A DNA stretch of 49,621 nt, taken from the NCBI GenBank assembly GCA_017427465.1, contig JAFRST010000021.1:1-49621 (forward strand), read 5' to 3'. The DNA is from Clostridiales bacterium (lineage in GTDB: Bacteria; Bacillota; Clostridia; Saccharofermentanales; Saccharofermentanaceae). The notes under the pieces are model-generated. The model was given only the letters and a program-made list of their open reading frames with translations, searched no databases and was not told the origin of the DNA. Shown here one piece after another: positions 27,101 to 35,460 of the stretch (the stretch's first letter is position 1; each line of letters starts with the position of its first letter). A program made the translations under genes and the position numbers.

Positions 27101-27917
27101 CGGAGTCCTCAAGGGCGCTAAGCCGAAGGTAATCATCCCCGTATTCCCGGGCAACAACTGTGAGATCGACTCTGCAAGAGCTTTCGAGAGAGCAGGCGCT
27201 GATGCCGAAGTATTTGTCATCAGGAACAGAAACCAGAACGATATCAACGAATCATTCGCAGAGCTCGCTTCCAAGATCCGTGAAGCCAACATCCTCATGA
27301 TCCCCGGCGGATTCTCTGCAGGTGACGAACCTGAAGGTTCGGGTAAGTTCATTACCGCATCTTTGAGAAACAGCGGCATTGCAGATGCTATCTCTGATCT
27401 CCTTGATAACAGAGACGGTCTTGCACTCGGTATCTGCAACGGCTTCCAGGCTTTGATCAAGCTGGGGCTCGTACCTTTCGGTAAGATCTGCGACATGACA
27501 CCGGACAGCCCTACGCTGACATTCAACAATATCGGCAGACACCAGAACAAGTACGCCAGAACCAAGATCATGACCAACAAGAGCCCCTGGCTCTCACTCA
27601 CAAAACCCGGTGAGATCTATGATATCCCGCTCTCACACGGTGAAGGTAAGTTCGTAGCTTCCGAAGAGTTCGTAAGGAAGCTTGCTGCTAACGGCCAGAT
27701 CGCAACATGCTATGTTGATCTCGACGGCAATTATGCTGCTGATACTGAGTTCAACGCTAACGGTTCCATCTGCGCCATCGAAGGTATCCTTTCACCCGAT
27801 GGCCGTGTCTTAGGTAAGATGGGCCATACGGAAAGATATGAGTCAGATCTTACGAAGAACATTCCGGGCAATAAGTACCAGAAGATCTTTGAATCAGGTG
27901 TAGCGTACTTCCTGTAA
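24132..27917 (+). CDS. purL: Phosphoribosylformylglycinamidine synthase, single chain
   Basis: 1261 residues, the fused long-form enzyme with synthetase and glutaminase in one chain. It converts FGAR, ATP and glutamine to FGAM in purine synthesis. Visible are LDTYWSDHCRHTTF (synthetase), ETHNHPTEIEPFGGAATCLG and GGKDSMSGTF in the catalytic halves, then a C-terminal class I glutamine amidotransferase with the nucleophile Cys1102 in LGICNGFQAL and the His/Glu site SHGEGKF. GGAGAC lies before the ATG. Its stop overlaps the rsmA start (TAATG). Other purine genes are not adjacent. Long open frames on the opposite strand are codon-usage shadows. Confidence 0.96.
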   Translation: MNENDVRRVLSEKKEGFNVEAGGILHDVKYDLNVADITKVRVINRYDVSGVTDEEYEKAKTVVFSEPPVDILYDENVDLSDAAYVLIIESLPGQYDQRADSAAQCIQFMTAKERPIVKCAKIVAFYGSVSDDEKEKIKSYLINPVEAREASAAKPETLVDKYDIPTTVADVDGFLEMSDEDLENLRKSMGLAMSFADIKFVQDFFKEQGRVPTVTEIRVLDTYWSDHCRHTTFLTNLTDIKFEGDDELTAEIKETYKDYLATREDVYGERISQKPICLMDIGTIAGKKLKKDGKLADLDESEEINACSIKVRIEVDGKPEDYIFMFKNETHNHPTEIEPFGGAATCLGGAIRDPLSGRSYVYQAMRVTGAGDPTVPVELTLKGKLSQKKLCRTAAAGYSSYGNQIGLATGLVDEIYHPGYIAKRMEIGAVVGAAPASNIVRERPQAGDIVVLLGGRTGRDGIGGATGSSKAHDTQSVVTCGSEVQKGNPPTERKLQRLFRDPEVTRLIIRCNDFGAGGVSVAIGELAAGLKINLDAVPKKYDGLDGTEIAISESQERMAVVVHPADLDKFMAAAAKENLEATVVAEVTEEPVMKMVWNGNTIVDLPRSFIDTNGATQYAEADVVPQGTGDFLDTPANGYVEGNFAESLKGVLNSLEGASRKGLIQRFDSSIGAATVVWPYGGKMQNSPEEGMAAKIPLDHGTTHDCSVMTYGFDPYYMEWNPYAGAYHSVVESLLKLLAMGVDPSKARLTFQEYFERMGSNESWGKPLSALLGAYKAQLDYGTAAIGGKDSMSGTFNDIHVPPTLVSFAVGMSTSDKIITATLTGKGQKLYLIKCARDGKGSYKKDHVLRVFKAVKELLDRGEIKNAAVVKSAGVAARVAQMCFGNKLGFDFSDKLTEADLFSKTMASIIVAIPSDGNAVDKVEMAGGKFLGTTNDTGNFTYAGATLSGKDALEAFEGKLERIFPTVAKSADMPFEIEVYTAGQQKKAAPGVLKGAKPKVIIPVFPGNNCEIDSARAFERAGADAEVFVIRNRNQNDINESFAELASKIREANILMIPGGFSAGDEPEGSGKFITASLRNSGIADAISDLLDNRDGLALGICNGFQALIKLGLVPFGKICDMTPDSPTLTFNNIGRHQNKYARTKIMTNKSPWLSLTKPGEIYDIPLSHGEGKFVASEEFVRKLAANGQIATCYVDLDGNYAADTEFNANGSICAIEGILSPDGRVLGKMGHTERYESDLTKNIPGNKYQKIFESGVAYFL

Positions 27918-28717
27918 TGAACAGAGAGACCATAAAAGAGATTTTGCATTCAGAAGGAATTCTGCCCCTAAGTAAATACGGGCAGAATTTCCTTTGTGAT
28001 GATCAGATTATCCAGAGCATAGTAGATCTGTGTGAACTTAAAAGGGAAGACATGGTTATAGAGGTTGGCCCCGGATTGGGGAGCCTGTCTTATCCGCTGT
28101 CTTTGATGACTGATCATCTGGCCTGTGTTGAGATCGATAAAGGTCTCTCGGAGCGTCTGAAAGAGACTATTACCAATGCGACTATATTCCACAAGGATTT
28201 CCTTAAGTTCGAACGTCCCGAGAATATAAACATCGATGTTGTTGTAAGTAATATTCCGTATTACATAATGACTGACATCATGAAGAAGATCTATGGTGAA
28301 TATTCTGATGCCAGGAAAATGGTGTTCATGGTCGAAGACGATGCCGTTGCCCGGATCGACTGCGGACCTAATACTAAGCAATACGGTCCTTTGGCTATTC
28401 TCGGAAAGCTTTACGGTGATTATAAGTATGAGTTTAAAGTGCCGCATACTGCATTTGTTCCGCAGCCCAATACAACGTCTGCGGTTATAAGCTTTACCAG
28501 GAAGGACTCTGCGGAAGTTTTAAACACTGAGTTTGTTAAATTCCTTAACACATGCTTTGCGATGAGAAGGAAGATGCTCAAGAAGAACCTGTCATCTATT
28601 GCATCTGCAGAAGCAATAGATGAAGCTTTCAGAGCTTGTGGAATCAGCGAAAACACAAGGGCTGAAGAACTTGCGCCTGAAATGTTTTCGCAGTTATTCA
28701 AAACAATAGTGTTATAA
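27917..28717 (+). CDS. rsmA: 16S rRNA dimethyladenosine transferase
   Basis: 266 residues. A Rossmann methyltransferase with SAM motif I VIEVGPGLGSLSYPL at about residues 45-60, an acidic motif II (CVEID) and the adenine-specific catalytic motif NIPYYI near residue 112. LKKNLSSI in the C-terminal helical part is also typical of RsmA/KsgA. It dimethylates two adenines in the loop of helix 45 of 16S rRNA during small subunit assembly. The start overlaps the purL stop; no clear ribosome binding site is needed if translation is coupled. Confidence 0.94.
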   Translation: MNRETIKEILHSEGILPLSKYGQNFLCDDQIIQSIVDLCELKREDMVIEVGPGLGSLSYPLSLMTDHLACVEIDKGLSERLKETITNATIFHKDFLKFERPENINIDVVVSNIPYYIMTDIMKKIYGEYSDARKMVFMVEDDAVARIDCGPNTKQYGPLAILGKLYGDYKYEFKVPHTAFVPQPNTTSAVISFTRKDSAEVLNTEFVKFLNTCFAMRRKMLKKNLSSIASAEAIDEAFRACGISENTRAEELAPEMFSQLFKTIVL

Positions 28718-28749
28718 TTTAATATCTTCTAATATGGGGAGGTCTTAGT

Positions 28750-29325
28750 ATGAGAAAATCTAATTCCAGCTTGCTCGGCAAATATTCTGACGGCTCTTAC
28801 AAGCGTAAGGGTAAGAAGGATGCTCCTGCTATTGTTGAGTATAAGCAGCTCTACAAGGGTGAGATCAAGGCTAAGACCGTAACAGAGAAGAAGATAATCA
28901 CATTGGAAGATAAGATCAATGCCAGAAATAAGCCTTCCCAGGAGACTGATTCCAAGGAAGAGAGCGCTCAGGTAACGATCGGCGGCGTACAGTATCTCGT
29001 AAGAAGCGGAGATGCCGGATATGACCGCATCATGAAGGTAGGATCTCTCGCAGACGAGATCTACAAAGAAACTAAAAAGAACAACCCTTATATTGCAACG
29101 AACAAGACTGCGATAATGTCACTTTTCGAGGCTTGCGACAGACTTATCACATTAAGGACTGAGAACAATGCACTTAAGACAGAGCTCGCTTATTATAAGA
29201 TGAAGGCAGAGAAGGAAGCCGACAAAAATAAGGAAGATGTCCCGCCTACACCTATGGAAGAGCTTGCCAATAAAGTGAGTTCAGGATTGTTCGACCATTT
29301 AAAGAAGAAAGATGATAAGAAATAA
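28750..29325 (+). CDS. ZapA-like cell division protein with long N-terminal extension
   Basis: 191 residues. Residues about 75-150 fit ZapA: VTIGGVQYLVRSGDAGYDRI gives the start, KVGSLADEIYKE the first helix, NKTAIMSLFEACDRLITLRTENNALK the second helix that continues into a coiled coil. ZapA crosslinks FtsZ protofilaments at the division ring. Unlike the usual ~90-residue protein, this one has a Lys-rich N-terminal extension (about 70 residues) and a charged C-terminal tail. GGGGAGG before the ATG supports the start. A TATAAT at 28713-28718 may be a -10 box but has no good -35. The next gene begins 14 bases inside it. Confidence 0.78.
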   Translation: MRKSNSSLLGKYSDGSYKRKGKKDAPAIVEYKQLYKGEIKAKTVTEKKIITLEDKINARNKPSQETDSKEESAQVTIGGVQYLVRSGDAGYDRIMKVGSLADEIYKETKKNNPYIATNKTAIMSLFEACDRLITLRTENNALKTELAYYKMKAEKEADKNKEDVPPTPMEELANKVSSGLFDHLKKKDDKK

Positions 29326-31690
29326 GATCGAACTTTTAGCTCCTGCAGGCAATCTCTCCATACTTAAGACTGCCATAGACAGCGGAGCAGACAGTGTTTA
29401 TTTAGGACTTAAAGAGTTCTCGGCAAGAGCATCAGCAGACAATTTTACGCTTGATGAGTTGGAAGAGGGCGTGAACTATGCGCACACAAGATCTTCTAAG
29501 GTTTTCCTTGCCGTCAATACTCTTATGAGCGACAGCGAATTTGAAGTATTCTATCCGACCATAGCTGAAGCCGTAAACATCGGTGTTGACGGCCTTATCG
29601 TGCAGGACCTTGCCGTGCTGACGAAGCTCGCATCGGACTTCCCGGATGTGATCATCAATGCCAGCACGCAGATGAATGTTTATTCGGCAGACGAATTAAA
29701 AAAGCTCTCTGAGCTCGGCGTTAACCGCGTGGTCCTTCCGAGAGAATTATCCTGTGACGAGATAGCAAACCGTACCAGAGTTGCCGATAAATACGGCCTT
29801 GAGACTGAAGTCTTTGCTCACGGTGCTGTATGCATCTGTGCTTCCGGACTCTGCCTTTTCTCTGCCATGAACAGAAGCGGTACAAGATCCGGCAACAGAG
29901 GAACCTGCGCACAGCCCTGCAGGGAAGAGTACGGTCTATTTAATAACGGATTAAGACTCAGAGAAGGCCATTTAATCTCACCTAAGGACAGAGATATTAC
30001 TGATTACCTTGCAAGACTCATTAAGAGCGGCGTTAAGAGCCTTAAGATTGAAGGCCGTATGCGTGACGCGAACTATGTAAGGTCCGCTGTTTATTGCTAC
30101 CGCCGCATGATCGACGCCTTTTATGATGGCAACCTCAATAACGATCTTATCAAGGAGATCAAGGCTGAACTTTTGGTCAACTTTAACCGCGGCGGATCGT
30201 TTACTTCACAGTATCTTAGCGGAAGTAAAGATGATCACATCTTATCAGGTGAATATCCCGGTAAGTACGGCGTCAGGATCGGCCGTATAAGCCGTTTGGA
30301 CGCTAAGTCCGGTTCGGTTACTGTCGGTCTCAAGGCAGGCTCTATGGAGCCTGATAAGGGTGATTTCCTGTCCATCAGGGATAATGCCAAAGAAATCTGT
30401 TCTTTCCCTGTTGGAAAGACCAATCAGGGTCTTACTGGCATGGATATCAAGGGACTTCATCCTGACATGATCAAGAAGCTTAAGCCTGGTTTTGAAGTGT
30501 TCCTGATGAATCATGAACTGAATATCTCTAAGCAGGATTTAAGAAGAACTCCGGTTAAGATCACGCTTCATAATGACGGATCTGAGCTTAGTGCTAAGGC
30601 GGTTGTCTTAAGTGGCATTGCCATCGATATTACTGCCGAAGCAATTGCTGCAATTCCTTCAGATTACGAGGGAAGAGAACTTGATAAGGACAGGATCACA
30701 GAGCAGCTCAGTAAGACTCTTGATACACCTTTTAAGGTTGAATCTGTTGAGTATGAAGGCGTTGATTCTTACTATTGTCCCGTAAGCATTATTAATTCAT
30801 TAAGACGTGAGCTCTTGCTTAATCTCGAGGTCAATGTAGTTAATTCTTTTAAGAGAAGTTACGGCACTGATTTTGTTGAAGATTCTGAATTCTTCGGCGA
30901 AGAAGGCCAGATGACCGGTGAGATCAAGAATATGTATACTTATCCGGTCTTAAGGCATAACGAAGACCTCCTCGAAGAAGGCGCAGATCTTTATGCTTTC
31001 AGCATCTACGATCTTGCTGATCCCAAGCTCTATCAGGCCATAACCGGGTTCGTACAAGACCAGGGCGCTGAGCTTGTTCTGATGCTTCCTGATTTCCATC
31101 ACGATAAACTTAATAAGATGATCGAAAATGTCATCACTGATCTTAAGAATGACCTCGGAACCGGCTTTAAGGCAGTGCTTTCTTCAAGGCTTTTTACTGA
31201 CCGTAAATTCTTAAAGGGAGATGTCGGACATTACGTATCTGCAGGTGCAAATATCTATAGTGCCAAAGCTCTTGCTGAGGCATTCTCATATGCTGATGCT
31301 GTCATGCCATCTTATGAGGTATCTGCTGACAGCTTCATCGATAATCTAAGAACACTTACGGAGACATTCAATATCGCTGAGAAAAAGCCTAAGCTGATCA
31401 TTCATTCAGATGGTCTTATACCTTGGATGCAGTCAGATTTTTGTGCAGCGGGTAGGAATCAGAGACCTTGCGGTTTCTGCAGTTCGCAGGCTGTTTTCGA
31501 CATGAAGCCTAAGAAGGACAGGGAAGATACTACTCTTAAGGTTATCCCTCATCCTGTTGACTGTTCATGCGCTATCTATGGCAAGCCCAAGAACCTAATG
31601 GATCAGGATTATGCTGATGCCATAGCTGAGTTGGGATTCGATGTTATTTGCAACTATACGATATTACCGGGAGGATCAGACAATGACTGA
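29312..31690 (+). CDS. Peptidase U32 family protein with DUF3656 (RlhA-like)
   Basis: 792 residues. The U32 signature EVFAHGAVCICASGLC appears near residue 165 and further cysteines follow (GNRGTCAQPCREEY), together the ligands expected for an iron-sulfur cluster. NGYPGNLS-type TIM-barrel start (LLAPAGNLSILKTAIDSGAD) opens the protein. Characterised relatives (RlhA, TrhP) hydroxylate cytidine in 23S rRNA or uridine in tRNA using prephenate, rather than being true proteases. A C-terminal Cys-rich segment (QRPCGFCSSQ) adds another possible metal site. The start overlaps the ZapA-like gene by 14 bases, and its end overlaps dut by 8 bases. Confidence 0.9.
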   Translation: MIRNKIELLAPAGNLSILKTAIDSGADSVYLGLKEFSARASADNFTLDELEEGVNYAHTRSSKVFLAVNTLMSDSEFEVFYPTIAEAVNIGVDGLIVQDLAVLTKLASDFPDVIINASTQMNVYSADELKKLSELGVNRVVLPRELSCDEIANRTRVADKYGLETEVFAHGAVCICASGLCLFSAMNRSGTRSGNRGTCAQPCREEYGLFNNGLRLREGHLISPKDRDITDYLARLIKSGVKSLKIEGRMRDANYVRSAVYCYRRMIDAFYDGNLNNDLIKEIKAELLVNFNRGGSFTSQYLSGSKDDHILSGEYPGKYGVRIGRISRLDAKSGSVTVGLKAGSMEPDKGDFLSIRDNAKEICSFPVGKTNQGLTGMDIKGLHPDMIKKLKPGFEVFLMNHELNISKQDLRRTPVKITLHNDGSELSAKAVVLSGIAIDITAEAIAAIPSDYEGRELDKDRITEQLSKTLDTPFKVESVEYEGVDSYYCPVSIINSLRRELLLNLEVNVVNSFKRSYGTDFVEDSEFFGEEGQMTGEIKNMYTYPVLRHNEDLLEEGADLYAFSIYDLADPKLYQAITGFVQDQGAELVLMLPDFHHDKLNKMIENVITDLKNDLGTGFKAVLSSRLFTDRKFLKGDVGHYVSAGANIYSAKALAEAFSYADAVMPSYEVSADSFIDNLRTLTETFNIAEKKPKLIIHSDGLIPWMQSDFCAAGRNQRPCGFCSSQAVFDMKPKKDREDTTLKVIPHPVDCSCAIYGKPKNLMDQDYADAIAELGFDVICNYTILPGGSDND

Positions 31691-32177
31691 GATCTTTATC
31701 GAGAAGTGCAGGGAAGACGCCAAGTTGCCTGCTTATGCCCATGACGGTGATGCAGGCATGGATCTTTATGCTGCTGAAGAGGTAATAATCGAGCCCGGTA
31801 AGTCAGCACTCGTTCCGGTTGGGATCAAGCTTGCAATCCCTTACGGTTATGAAGTTCAGATAAGACCCAGGAGCGGTGTCTCTCTGAAGACTCCGTTAAG
31901 GATTCCGAATGCTCCCGGCACCATCGACTGCGGTTACAGAGACGAAGTAAACGTTATCATCTACAACGATTCGTTTATGGTAGAAGAAGGCGTTAATGAT
32001 ATCCTGACTCTTGATCAAAAGGGATGTATCCACGGTACATATAAGATCCGTAAGGGTGACCGTATCGCACAGATGGTTGTCGCGAAAGTAGAATACTGTA
32101 AGTTCGTAGAGACCGATAATGTAAAGGCTATCGGCGAAGACAGAGGCGGCGGATTCGGCTCGAGCGGCGTAAATTAA
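31683..32177 (+). CDS. dut: dUTP diphosphatase
   Basis: 164 residues from the ATG at 31683, which has GGAGG 8 bases upstream. The five dUTPase motifs appear in order: HDGDAGMDLYA (1), PRSGVSLK (2), GTIDCGYRDEV with the catalytic Asp and the uracil-binding Tyr (3), GDRIAQMVV (4) and EDRGGGFGSSG (5), the flexible C-terminal arm that closes the trimer active site. It hydrolyses dUTP to dUMP and pyrophosphate, keeping uracil out of DNA and feeding thymidylate synthesis. Compared with short trimeric dUTPases there is a small insert between motifs 3 and 4 (about 20 residues). Confidence 0.95.
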   Translation: MTEIFIEKCREDAKLPAYAHDGDAGMDLYAAEEVIIEPGKSALVPVGIKLAIPYGYEVQIRPRSGVSLKTPLRIPNAPGTIDCGYRDEVNVIIYNDSFMVEEGVNDILTLDQKGCIHGTYKIRKGDRIAQMVVAKVEYCKFVETDNVKAIGEDRGGGFGSSGVN

Positions 32178-32184
32178 GATAGAA

Positions 32185-32216
32185 AAACCCGCTCTTCGAT
32201 GTTAGAATTGTCGGGT
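32185..32216. terminator. Weak hairpin between dut and the hydrolase-fold gene
   Basis: AACCCG (32185-32190) pairs with CGGGTT (32211-32216); a short TTC/GAA pairing may extend it. No T-run of good quality follows on the + strand, so its terminating ability is doubtful. The downstream gene has its own ribosome binding site (AGGAAG). Confidence 0.3.
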
Positions 32217-32245
32217 TATTTAATTGGGGAGACAGGAAGTAGATA

Positions 32246-33274
32246 ATGAGAAGCGGTTTTGTCAGTTTCAGCGGCAGCGGTAACAAGCGCAAGAGTCCTT
32301 TTATCATGAGGCTTGCGCTGATTTTGAGTATCGTCGCTGTACTCATTATCTCCTTTATCGCTTTAACTGTTTTCTCATCCAACAGACTGATGAACATCAA
32401 GGGTTACGAAGTATCTAATGTTCCTTCGAATATCCTTCCTTCATATAGCACGACGAGCTTCCAGTCAGCAGACGGCCAGACTTCGCTCCAGGGATGGTTC
32501 TTTAAGACAAAGAATCCTATCTCTACTATAATCGTTGTCCACGATGCCGGTTCCAACAGACTTCCGTTCGGCGTCGAAATGATCGATATGCTTGAAGGCT
32601 GGCTCGAGAACGGCTACAACGTATTCATGTTTGATCAGAGAAATTGCGGTACGTCAGGCGGTGATATCTGTACTTACGGTTATCTCGAATGGCAGGACGT
32701 ACTGGGAGCCATAGGTATCGTTAAGCAGATCTCTGTTACTACTGACGTTATCCTTTACGGTATCGGCACGGGCTGTACATCGTGTCTATTAGCCTACAAC
32801 AATCTTCCGCAGGAAGGCGCGGGCGAGATCACACTCTCTCAATATAGTAACGAGATCCGCAATCTCGGATTTGATAAGTCTTATGTCATCGGCATGATAC
32901 TTGATTCTCCCGCAAAAGAATCTGACGACTACATCAAGCCCGAAGTAGTGCAGAGCGAGCCGCTGGGCTTTATCACACAGTATTCTGTTCCTTATGCGAT
33001 CAGAGTATCTTCCGGTGCCGATAACATCAGTCTTGCAGCTGAGATCGCAAGACTGCCTTTCCCTGTGCTCATCATATATGGCGGTCACGATACCTTCATC
33101 GGAGCTGATAAGATCGACCAGATAATCACCGAGCGCAACAGACTTAACTCAAGTATCACCAAGAGCGTAATGGTCTCAGGTGCAGGTTATCTTGAGGAAT
33201 ATACCATCAATAAGAATCTTTATATCGATACGATTAATGATTTCCTTAATTCATTCTATTTGCGTGACAACTGA
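32246..33274 (+). CDS. Membrane-anchored alpha/beta-hydrolase-fold protein, catalytic residues atypical
   Basis: 342 residues. A cytoplasmic N terminus and one transmembrane helix (about residues 22-46) precede a domain with hydrolase-fold landmarks: IIVVHDAGSN (oxyanion region), GYNVFMFDQRNCGTSGG and the strand-acid turn IIYGGHDTFI with Asp282. The nucleophile elbow, normally G-x-S-x-G, reads YGIGTGCTS, so Gly174 stands where Ser is expected, and the usual catalytic His turn reads SGAGYLEEY with Tyr315. The protein is therefore either a pseudoenzyme or uses another residue. It ends one base before the tsaD start. Confidence 0.82.
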   Translation: MRSGFVSFSGSGNKRKSPFIMRLALILSIVAVLIISFIALTVFSSNRLMNIKGYEVSNVPSNILPSYSTTSFQSADGQTSLQGWFFKTKNPISTIIVVHDAGSNRLPFGVEMIDMLEGWLENGYNVFMFDQRNCGTSGGDICTYGYLEWQDVLGAIGIVKQISVTTDVILYGIGTGCTSCLLAYNNLPQEGAGEITLSQYSNEIRNLGFDKSYVIGMILDSPAKESDDYIKPEVVQSEPLGFITQYSVPYAIRVSSGADNISLAAEIARLPFPVLIIYGGHDTFIGADKIDQIITERNRLNSSITKSVMVSGAGYLEEYTINKNLYIDTINDFLNSFYLRDN

Positions 33275-33275
33275 T

Positions 33276-34292
33276 ATGAGTACGGCAAAAGACATTTTGA
33301 TACTTGGCATAGAGAGTTCCTGCGACGAGACAGCTGCGTCTGTAGTAAAGAACGGGCGGGTAATTCTTTCTAATTGCATTGCTTCCCAGGCTGATTTCCA
33401 TGAGCAGTACGGAGGCGTTGTACCTGAACTTGCTTCAAGAATGCATATCGATGCTGTTTATCCTACAGTCTCGAAAGCATTATCTGACGCTGGCATTACT
33501 CTTAATGACATAGATGCTGTCGCAGTTACTTACGGCCCGGGCCTTGTAGGTGCCTTGCTGGTCGGATTGTCTTGTGCCAAGGGCCTTTGCGAAGTATCTG
33601 GCAAGCCTTTGGTAGGCGTTAATCATTTGAAAGGGCATATAGCAGCTAACTATCTGTGCTTTGAAGAACTGGAGCCTCCGTTCCTTTGCCTGTGTGTTAG
33701 CGGCGGAAATTCAATGATAGTACGCGTTGACGATTATACCGATATGAAAGTTCTTGGCCGCACCAGAGATGATGCAGCCGGAGAAGCAATCGATAAGATC
33801 GCACGTGTTGTCGGCTTGGGATATCCGGGCGGCCCAAAGATGGACAAAGCAGGGCAGGGAGGCGATGTCACCAGGTATGTTTTCTCCAAAACTCACATGG
33901 CTGACACATTGGACTTCTCGTTCTCAGGTCTCAAGACATCAGCTCTGAATCTGATCAACGGCTTAAGACAAAAGGGTGAAGAGATAGAGCTTAAAGACTT
34001 TGCAGCTTCTTACCAACAGGCAATCGCTGATGCTTTGCTCAAGAATACAATGACAGCGGCAGAGCAGACAGGCATAAAGAAATTGTGCCTTGCAGGCGGT
34101 GTTTCCGCGAACTCTTTCTTAAGAAATACTTTTGATAAGGCTGCAAAGAAAAGGGGAATAAAGCTTTATTATCCGGAGCTCAAGTATTGCACCGATAATG
34201 CTGCGATGATCGCATCCTGCGGTTATTATGAGTTCAAAGACGGCAAGAGAGATACTTTGGATCTAAATGCTTATCCGTCGTTACAGATGTAA
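33276..34292 (+). CDS. tsaD: tRNA threonylcarbamoyladenosine biosynthesis protein TsaD
   Basis: 338 residues from the ATG at 33276. ILGIESSCDETAASVV opens the ASKHA-type fold, and VNHLKGHIAANY carries the HxxxH metal-binding pair (about residues 117-121). SGGNSMIVRV, GYPGGPKMDKAG, FSFSGLKTS and LAGGVSANSFLR are further family motifs. With TsaB and TsaE it transfers the threonylcarbamoyl group to A37 of ANN-decoding tRNAs. A longer frame from 33180 lies inside the preceding gene. The start follows the upstream stop by one base and lacks a clear ribosome binding site, implying coupling. Confidence 0.95.
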   Translation: MSTAKDILILGIESSCDETAASVVKNGRVILSNCIASQADFHEQYGGVVPELASRMHIDAVYPTVSKALSDAGITLNDIDAVAVTYGPGLVGALLVGLSCAKGLCEVSGKPLVGVNHLKGHIAANYLCFEELEPPFLCLCVSGGNSMIVRVDDYTDMKVLGRTRDDAAGEAIDKIARVVGLGYPGGPKMDKAGQGGDVTRYVFSKTHMADTLDFSFSGLKTSALNLINGLRQKGEEIELKDFAASYQQAIADALLKNTMTAAEQTGIKKLCLAGGVSANSFLRNTFDKAAKKRGIKLYYPELKYCTDNAAMIASCGYYEFKDGKRDTLDLNAYPSLQM

Positions 34293-34296
34293 AGTC

Positions 34297-34327
34297 CCTA
34301 AAATCGAACCGGTAGTTCGATTTTAGG
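34297..34327. terminator. Perfect 13-bp hairpin after tsaD
   Basis: CCTAAAATCGAAC (34297-34309) pairs perfectly with GTTCGATTTTAGG (34315-34327) around a 5-base loop, 4 bases after the tsaD stop. The T-run lies inside the stem rather than behind it, so it may terminate only partly or act as an mRNA 3' protecting structure. Confidence 0.6.
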
Positions 34328-34381
34328 ATTGATTGAACATCAGATTTGCAAAATGGATATCAATATATAAAATATACGATT

Positions 34382-34858
34382 ATGGCAATCAAAAAAGGTA
34401 TAAAAATAATAGCTGAGAACCGCAAAGCCTATCACGATTACTTTATCGAGGAGAGGTTTGAAGCGGGCGTGGCTTTATCCGGAACCGAGGTTAAGAGCCT
34501 CCGCGCCGGCCGTATCAATCTTAAGGATTCTTACGTTCAGGTAAAAGACGGGGAGATGTGGCTCATCGGCGTTCACATCAGCCCGTATGAGCAGGGTAAC
34601 CGCTTTAACCTTGATCCTGAGAGGAATAGAAAGCTTCTGATGCACAAAAGAGAGATAATCCGCCTGTATTCAACAGTCAAACAGGACGGCCTTACGCTCG
34701 TGCCCACAAAATGCTATTTCAAAGACAGCAAGGTCAAGTTCGAGATTGGCCTCGCAAGAGGTAAGAAAGACTACGATAAGCGCGATGTCCTCGCGAAAAA
34801 AGAAGCCAACAGAGATATTGACCGTGCCATGAAGAATGCCAAGAAATATCAAGATTGA
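34382..34858 (+). CDS. smpB: SsrA-binding protein SmpB
   Basis: 158 residues from the ATG at 34382, giving the canonical N terminus MAIKKGIKIIAENRKAYHDY. The OB-fold landmarks FEAGVALSGTEVKSLRAGRINLKDSY and the C-terminal basic tail KKDYDKRDVLAKKEANRDIDRAMK are present. It delivers tmRNA to stalled ribosomes in trans-translation. No Shine-Dalgarno is visible upstream of this ATG; a TATAAA at 34366-34371 would place a transcription start only a few bases before it, so a nearly leaderless mRNA is possible. The ssrA gene, a frequent neighbour, is not in the window. Confidence 0.95.
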   Translation: MAIKKGIKIIAENRKAYHDYFIEERFEAGVALSGTEVKSLRAGRINLKDSYVQVKDGEMWLIGVHISPYEQGNRFNLDPERNRKLLMHKREIIRLYSTVKQDGLTLVPTKCYFKDSKVKFEIGLARGKKDYDKRDVLAKKEANRDIDRAMKNAKKYQD

Positions 34859-34905
34859 TAAAGTTGTTATATAATAAATAAAATTATTTAACGGCAGGGA
34901 ATAGG

Positions 34906-35460
34906 ATGTTAGACAAGATCAGGGAACAGAAGCGCGAGAAAGAGATATCGGCAAGATATGTCTTTTTAGCCATTTTCTTTTGGATCTTGACGATTTCCTG
35001 GATCGTTGTGATTTTCAGATTATCGTCCGATACAGCGGAAGATTCATCCAAATTCTCACATACGATCCTCGATTATATCAACGAATTATTTAATACGAAT
35101 ATCTCTGATGACTCAATATTGAGAATGGTCGCCCATTCAGCTGAGTTTGCCCTTTTGACCGTTCTGTCATTTCTTGCACTTTCATCAACCAACAGGATCT
35201 CCAGCAAGACATCCTATGCTGAGAGTCCTGTCAAGCTCTTAAGATCTGATAACGAGATGAACATTATCTTCACGTTGTGGTTCACGATCCTCAACGCCAT
35301 CTTCGACGAATATCATCAGCTTTTTGTAACCGGCCGTGACGGTACCATCATTGATGTGCTGATCGATCTCATCGGAATCGTAATTGTACTTGTAATCATC
35401 CGTGTCAGTTTTTCAATTTACATGAGAACGAAGGGTAGGACGGAGATCGTCTACACCTGA
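34906..35460 (+). CDS. VanZ family membrane protein
   Basis: 184 residues. A cytoplasmic N terminus rich in Lys/Glu, then about four membrane helices. The VanZ signature is present: KxxH-type MVAHSAEFALLTVLSFLAL and DEYHQLFVTGRDGTIIDVLIDLIG with the conserved DE-x-x-Q and R-D-G-x-x-x-D motifs. VanZ-like proteins are widespread; VanZ itself gives low-level teicoplanin resistance, but most chromosomal members have no known role. It lies 47 bases after smpB, with TATAAT at 34870-34875 between them. It is the last + strand gene of the run. Confidence 0.87.
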   Translation: MLDKIREQKREKEISARYVFLAIFFWILTISWIVVIFRLSSDTAEDSSKFSHTILDYINELFNTNISDDSILRMVAHSAEFALLTVLSFLALSSTNRISSKTSYAESPVKLLRSDNEMNIIFTLWFTILNAIFDEYHQLFVTGRDGTIIDVLIDLIGIVIVLVIIRVSFSIYMRTKGRTEIVYT

